DNA of 8,904 bases, taken from positions 1-8,904 of the forward strand of contig JAFAZB010000476.1 in assembly GCA_019240015.1 (NCBI GenBank), in the 5' to 3' direction. The stretch is from Solirubrobacterales bacterium (GTDB lineage Bacteria; Actinomycetota; Thermoleophilia; Solirubrobacterales; Solirubrobacteraceae). Under the pieces are notes generated by a model, which worked only from the letters and a program-made list of their open reading frames with translations, had not been told where the DNA came from and made no database searches. The translations under genes were made by a program, and so were the position numbers. This document shows positions 6,350 to 8,904 of the stretch, one piece after another (positions within the stretch are counted from its first letter, which is position 1; each line of letters opens with the position of its first letter).

Positions 6350-6355
6350 CTCCTT
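6350..6355 (-). promoter_or_regulatory. Ribosome-binding site deciding the pterin dehydratase start
   Basis: AAGGAG on the minus strand, seven bases before ATG 6342, selects this start over the in-frame upstream one at 6402. Confidence 0.75.
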
Positions 6356-6407
6356 GTAGCTGTCAGAGAGCAAGCTTCCTTCCCGCCGCCGGCCGCAAAC
6401 ACCGCTC

Positions 6408-7298
6408 ATGCGAATCGTCAGCCTCGTCCCTTCCGCCACCGAGATGCTGTTCGCACTCGGGCTCGGCTCCGAGCTGGTCGCGGTGACCCACGAGTGCGAC
6501 TTTCCACCGGCCGCCCAGGAGCTGCCGCGAGTGACCCGTGACGTCCTCCCCAGGGGGCTCAGCTCGGCAGAGATCGACGCCGCGGTCAAGGAGCTCACGC
6601 TGGCGGGCGAGTCGATCTATGAGCTCGATCTCGACACCCTGCACGACCTGCGACCCGATCTGATCGTCACCCAGGCGCTGTGCTCCGTCTGCGCGGTCTC
6701 GTTCGACGACGTCCGCGCCGTGGCCGAGGAGATCGAGACCCGCCCCCGGGTGATCTCGCTCGACCCCCACACCGTCGGCGAGGTGCTGGGCGACGCGCGT
6801 ACGCTCGCCGAGGCGACCGACCGCAGGGAGGCCGCAGTCGCGCTTGTACGCGACGCCGCCGCGCGCATCGACCGGGTCCGGGTGGCGGTCAGGCGGGCGC
6901 GGCGCCCCCGGGTCGCGGCCCTCGAATGGCTCGACCCGCCGTTCGCGGCCGGGCACTGGACCCCGCAGCTGATCGAGTACGCGGGCGGAGAGGACGTGCT
7001 GGGGTTCGCGGGCGAGCACTCGGAGCAGCGCAGCTGGGAGGAGGTCGCCGCATCGGAGCCCGACGTCGTGATCGTGATGCCGTGCGGCTACGACGCCGAG
7101 ATCGCCCATCGCGAGGCCGAGATGCACCGCGACCAGCTGACCGCGGTGGGAGCGGGCGAGGTCGTGGCGGTCGACGCCGCGGCCTACTTCTCGCGCCCCG
7201 GTCCGCGGATCGTCGACGGGCTCGAGCTGCTGGCCCACGTCCTCCATCCCGAGCTGTTCTCGAGCCCGCCGGCGCCGGTGCTCACGGTGGAGCTCTGA
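6408..7298 (+). CDS. BtuF-like cobalamin-binding / ABC-transporter substrate-binding-fold protein without signal peptide
   Basis: A 296-residue protein of the periplasmic-binding type 2 fold (BtuF/FhuD-like, PF01497 family by pattern). It begins MRIVSLVPSATEMLFALG with no signal peptide or lipobox, so it should be cytoplasmic. Landmarks are THECDFPP (27-34), DLRPDLIVTQALCSVCAVS (80-98), EWLDPPFAAGHWTPQLIE (173-190), MPCGYD (224-229) and GPRIVDGLELLAHVLHP (265-281). The conserved-looking residues Cys30, Cys92, Cys95, Cys226 and His183 set this subfamily apart from true BtuF. Related proteins are usually annotated 'cobalamin-binding protein', but I see no permease or ATPase gene nearby, so import is unlikely to be its local role. 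The start is ATG 6408; no Shine-Dalgarno precedes it, so leaderless translation is possible. The glycosyltransferase gene follows after 10 bp and is probably co-transcribed. Confidence 0.82.
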   Translation: MRIVSLVPSATEMLFALGLGSELVAVTHECDFPPAAQELPRVTRDVLPRGLSSAEIDAAVKELTLAGESIYELDLDTLHDLRPDLIVTQALCSVCAVSFDDVRAVAEEIETRPRVISLDPHTVGEVLGDARTLAEATDRREAAVALVRDAAARIDRVRVAVRRARRPRVAALEWLDPPFAAGHWTPQLIEYAGGEDVLGFAGEHSEQRSWEEVAASEPDVVIVMPCGYDAEIAHREAEMHRDQLTAVGAGEVVAVDAAAYFSRPGPRIVDGLELLAHVLHPELFSSPPAPVLTVEL

Positions 7299-7308
7299 GC
7301 CGCGCGGC

Positions 7309-8463
7309 TTGCGCGTCCTGTTCGTCCACTCCTCCAGCGGCCGCTACGGCGCCGACCGACAGCTGGCACTGATCGCCACCGGGCTCGACCGCGCGAGCTA
7401 CGAGCCGCTGGTGGTGCTGCCCGAACGCGGTGAGCTGGCCACGGAGCTGCAAGCCGCCGGAATCGAGGTACTGACGAGACCGCTGGCGGTGATCAGGCGG
7501 GGGCTGATGAATCCCCGCGGGATCGCCGCCCTGGCGCTCGCGGCGGCCCGTGACGCAGCCGGCCTGCGGGCGCTGATCAAGCGGCGCGGAATCGCGCTGG
7601 TGCACTCCAACACGTCGGTGGTGCTGGCGGGAGCGGCCGCCGCAGCCGCGGCGGGCGTGTCCCACGTCTGGCACGTGCGCGAGATCTACTCCCGCTTCGA
7701 GCGGCTGTGGCCCGGGTACCGCCGACTGCTGGCAAGCGCAACCGCGCTCCCTTGTGTCTCCCGGGCGACCGCTGCCCAGTTCGGCACGCGGGGGCGCCCG
7801 GTGGTGATTCCAGACGGTCTCGCTACCGACGCCCGCCGAGCCCCCCGGGCGCAGGCCAGGGCGGCGCTGGGACTCGAGGCGCAGACGCCGGTGCTCGCCG
7901 TGGTCGGCAGGATCTCCGACTGGAAGGGCCAGGAGGTACTGGTGCGCGCGCTGGCACAACCGCCGTTGCGCGATCGCGGGGCGGTCGGGCTGATCGCCGG
8001 CGAGCCCTGGCCAGGCTCAGAGCGCTACCGCACGCGCCTGGTGGCGCTCGCGCAAGCGTCGGGCGTCGGTGAGCGGCTGCGAATGCTCGGCTTCCGCCCG
8101 GACCTGGAGACGGTATGGGGCGCGTGCGATCTGGTGGCGGTGCCTTCCACTGCGGCGGATCCGCTGCCTGGCAGCGCGATCGAGGCGGCCGCCGCCGGCT
8201 GCGCGGTGATCGCCAGCGCCCTCGGCGGGCTGCCGGAGATCATCCACGACCGGCAAACGGGGCGGCTGCTGGCCCCTGGCGACGCCTGCGCCCTCGCCGA
8301 ACTCGCCGCGGAGCTCCTGGACGACCCCGTTGAACGTGACCGGCTGGGGGCCGCCGCCGCCCATGATGTGCGCGAGCGGTTTGCCCCGGCGGTGCTGCTG
8401 CGCTCGATCGAGGGGCTCTACGCGCGGATCCGCGGCGAGACCCAGACGGCGCGCCGGCGCTAG
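7309..8463 (+). CDS. GT-B fold glycosyltransferase, family 4 type
   Basis: A 384-residue cytoplasmic or membrane-associated retaining glycosyltransferase; donor and acceptor sugars are unknown. The N-terminal Rossmann domain opens with MRVLFVHSSSGRYGADRQL, a variant of the GGAERQ motif of GT4 proteins, followed by VHSNTS (98-103) and WHVREIY (121-127). The donor-binding C-terminal domain has VVGRISDWKGQEVLV (198-212) with Arg201 and Lys206, VAVPST (276-281), and Asp284-x7-Glu292 followed by AAAAGCAVIAS and GGLPEII (306-312). The first acidic residue of the usual E-x7-E motif is thus Asp rather than Glu. The length is typical and there is no transmembrane segment. The start is TTG 7309, the first possible start after an upstream stop; the nearest purine-rich stretch (GGAG at 7289-7292) is rather far away, so translational coupling with the gene ending at 7298 is likely. 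Its stop overlaps that of the convergent rhomboid gene. Confidence 0.9.
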   Translation: MRVLFVHSSSGRYGADRQLALIATGLDRASYEPLVVLPERGELATELQAAGIEVLTRPLAVIRRGLMNPRGIAALALAAARDAAGLRALIKRRGIALVHSNTSVVLAGAAAAAAAGVSHVWHVREIYSRFERLWPGYRRLLASATALPCVSRATAAQFGTRGRPVVIPDGLATDARRAPRAQARAALGLEAQTPVLAVVGRISDWKGQEVLVRALAQPPLRDRGAVGLIAGEPWPGSERYRTRLVALAQASGVGERLRMLGFRPDLETVWGACDLVAVPSTAADPLPGSAIEAAAAGCAVIASALGGLPEIIHDRQTGRLLAPGDACALAELAAELLDDPVERDRLGAAAAHDVRERFAPAVLLRSIEGLYARIRGETQTARRR

Positions 8464-8904
8464 CCGCCGAACCCGATCCCGTTCGGCGTCAGTCCGGTTG
8501 CGCCGGCCACCGCGATCGCGCCGGCGACGCTCACCACGGCGACCACCAGGCAGCCCATCAGCGCCGCCGCGGGCAGCCGGCGTCGCTCGTCGAGTTGGAT
8601 GATCAGCGCGCCGGCGATCGCGCCGCCCACCAGGCCGCCCAGGTGTCCGCCGACCGAGATCCCCTTGACGCTCAGCGAGAAAACGAGGTTGATCAGCAGG
8701 GTCAGCCCGAGGCCGCTTTGCCAGATCGAGATCCGTCGCTCTCGGGCCACCACGATCAGCGCCCCGAGGATCCCGAAGCACGCCCCCGACGCCCCGACCG
8801 TCGGCGCATCGGGCTGGAACAGCAGCGCCCCGAACGACCCCGCCAGCAGCGAGGCGAAGTACACCGCGGCGAAGTTCAGCCTCCCGATCGCCGGCTCGAG
8901 GATC
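8460..8904 (-). CDS. Rhomboid family intramembrane serine protease (N-terminal part outside window)
   Basis: The frame is open to the right edge, leaving the C-terminal 147 residues. It is a polytopic membrane protease that cleaves transmembrane helices. Counting from the first visible residue, the sequence starts ILEPAIGRLNF (1-11), and the catalytic Ser39 lies in VGASGACFG (GxSG). NLVFSLSV (72-79) precedes the catalytic His87 in GGHLGGLVGG, and a last hydrophobic segment spans about 113-134 before a Gly-rich tail. Both members of the Ser-His dyad are present, so the enzyme is probably active. A GTG at 8862-8864 could be mistaken for the start, but the residues before it match the family, so the true start is beyond the window. 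The substrate is unknown. The stop TAG (8462-8460) overlaps the stop of the convergent glycosyltransferase. Confidence 0.92.
   Translation of the reverse strand, partial: ILEPAIGRLNFAAVYFASLLAGSFGALLFQPDAPTVGASGACFGILGALIVVARERRISIWQSGLGLTLLINLVFSLSVKGISVGGHLGGLVGGAIAGALIIQLDERRRLPAAALMGCLVVAVVSVAGAIAVAGATGLTPNGIGFGG

Noticed and set aside
6363..7247. 294-residue minus-strand frame antisense to the cobalamin-binding protein gene
   Set aside because: Composition is that of a GC-rich shadow (Arg, Gly, Asp, His rich), with no domain; the plus-strand frame has clear family motifs throughout.
8017..8781. 254-residue minus-strand frame across the glycosyltransferase/rhomboid junction
   Set aside because: It overlaps two well-supported genes and its translation is low-complexity Arg/Gly/Ala without motifs.
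8460..8864. Rhomboid gene starting at GTG 8864
   Set aside because: The codons between 8865 and the right edge continue a family-like sequence (LEPAIGRLNF), so the gene is cut by the window rather than starting there.

Overview
The window is GC-rich, roughly two-thirds or more G+C by eye. Its genes are tightly packed and often divergent or convergent, and start codons include TTG and GTG. The protein types and codon bias suggest an actinobacterium. From memory of similar gene families I lean to the Thermoleophilia/Solirubrobacterales, but no rRNA or other marker is present to confirm this. I see no mobile element, CRISPR array, tRNA, rRNA or origin, and no gene looks foreign by base composition.

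Layout, left to right. The 3' end of an enolase-superfamily-like gene (+) stops at 241. It is separated by a perfect 14-bp hairpin from a convergent quinone-oxidoreductase-like MDR gene (-). The MDR gene diverges from a classical short-chain dehydrogenase (+), which converges 16 bp from a thiolase (-). The thiolase diverges from a 3-hydroxyacyl-CoA dehydrogenase (+) across a 133-bp control region. A 360-bp stretch without an ordinary gene (4256-4615) follows. It holds one clear intrinsic terminator, a second hairpin with the same stem, further inverted repeats, and an 11-codon reading frame on the minus strand with a textbook ribosome-binding site. Next come a CNNM/CorC-type membrane protein with CBS domains (-) and a pterin-4a-carbinolamine dehydratase (-). 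The dehydratase diverges from a cytoplasmic BtuF-like cobalamin-binding protein (+), which is followed 10 bp later by a GT-B glycosyltransferase (+). The window ends in a rhomboid protease (-), cut by the right edge, whose stop codon overlaps the glycosyltransferase stop in the palindrome CTAG.

The clearest functional unit is the thiolase plus 3-hydroxyacyl-CoA dehydrogenase pair. They act on consecutive intermediates of acyl-CoA metabolism and share an intergenic control region. The MDR and SDR oxidoreductases beside them may work on related carbonyl or alcohol substrates, but that is inference. The right half looks like independent housekeeping genes. I do not see a convincing new multi-gene system. 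The points most worth a second look are the structured 4256-4615 region with its tiny frame, the apparent NADP-type cofactor site in the dehydrogenase, and the cysteine-rich cytoplasmic cobalamin-binding homologue.
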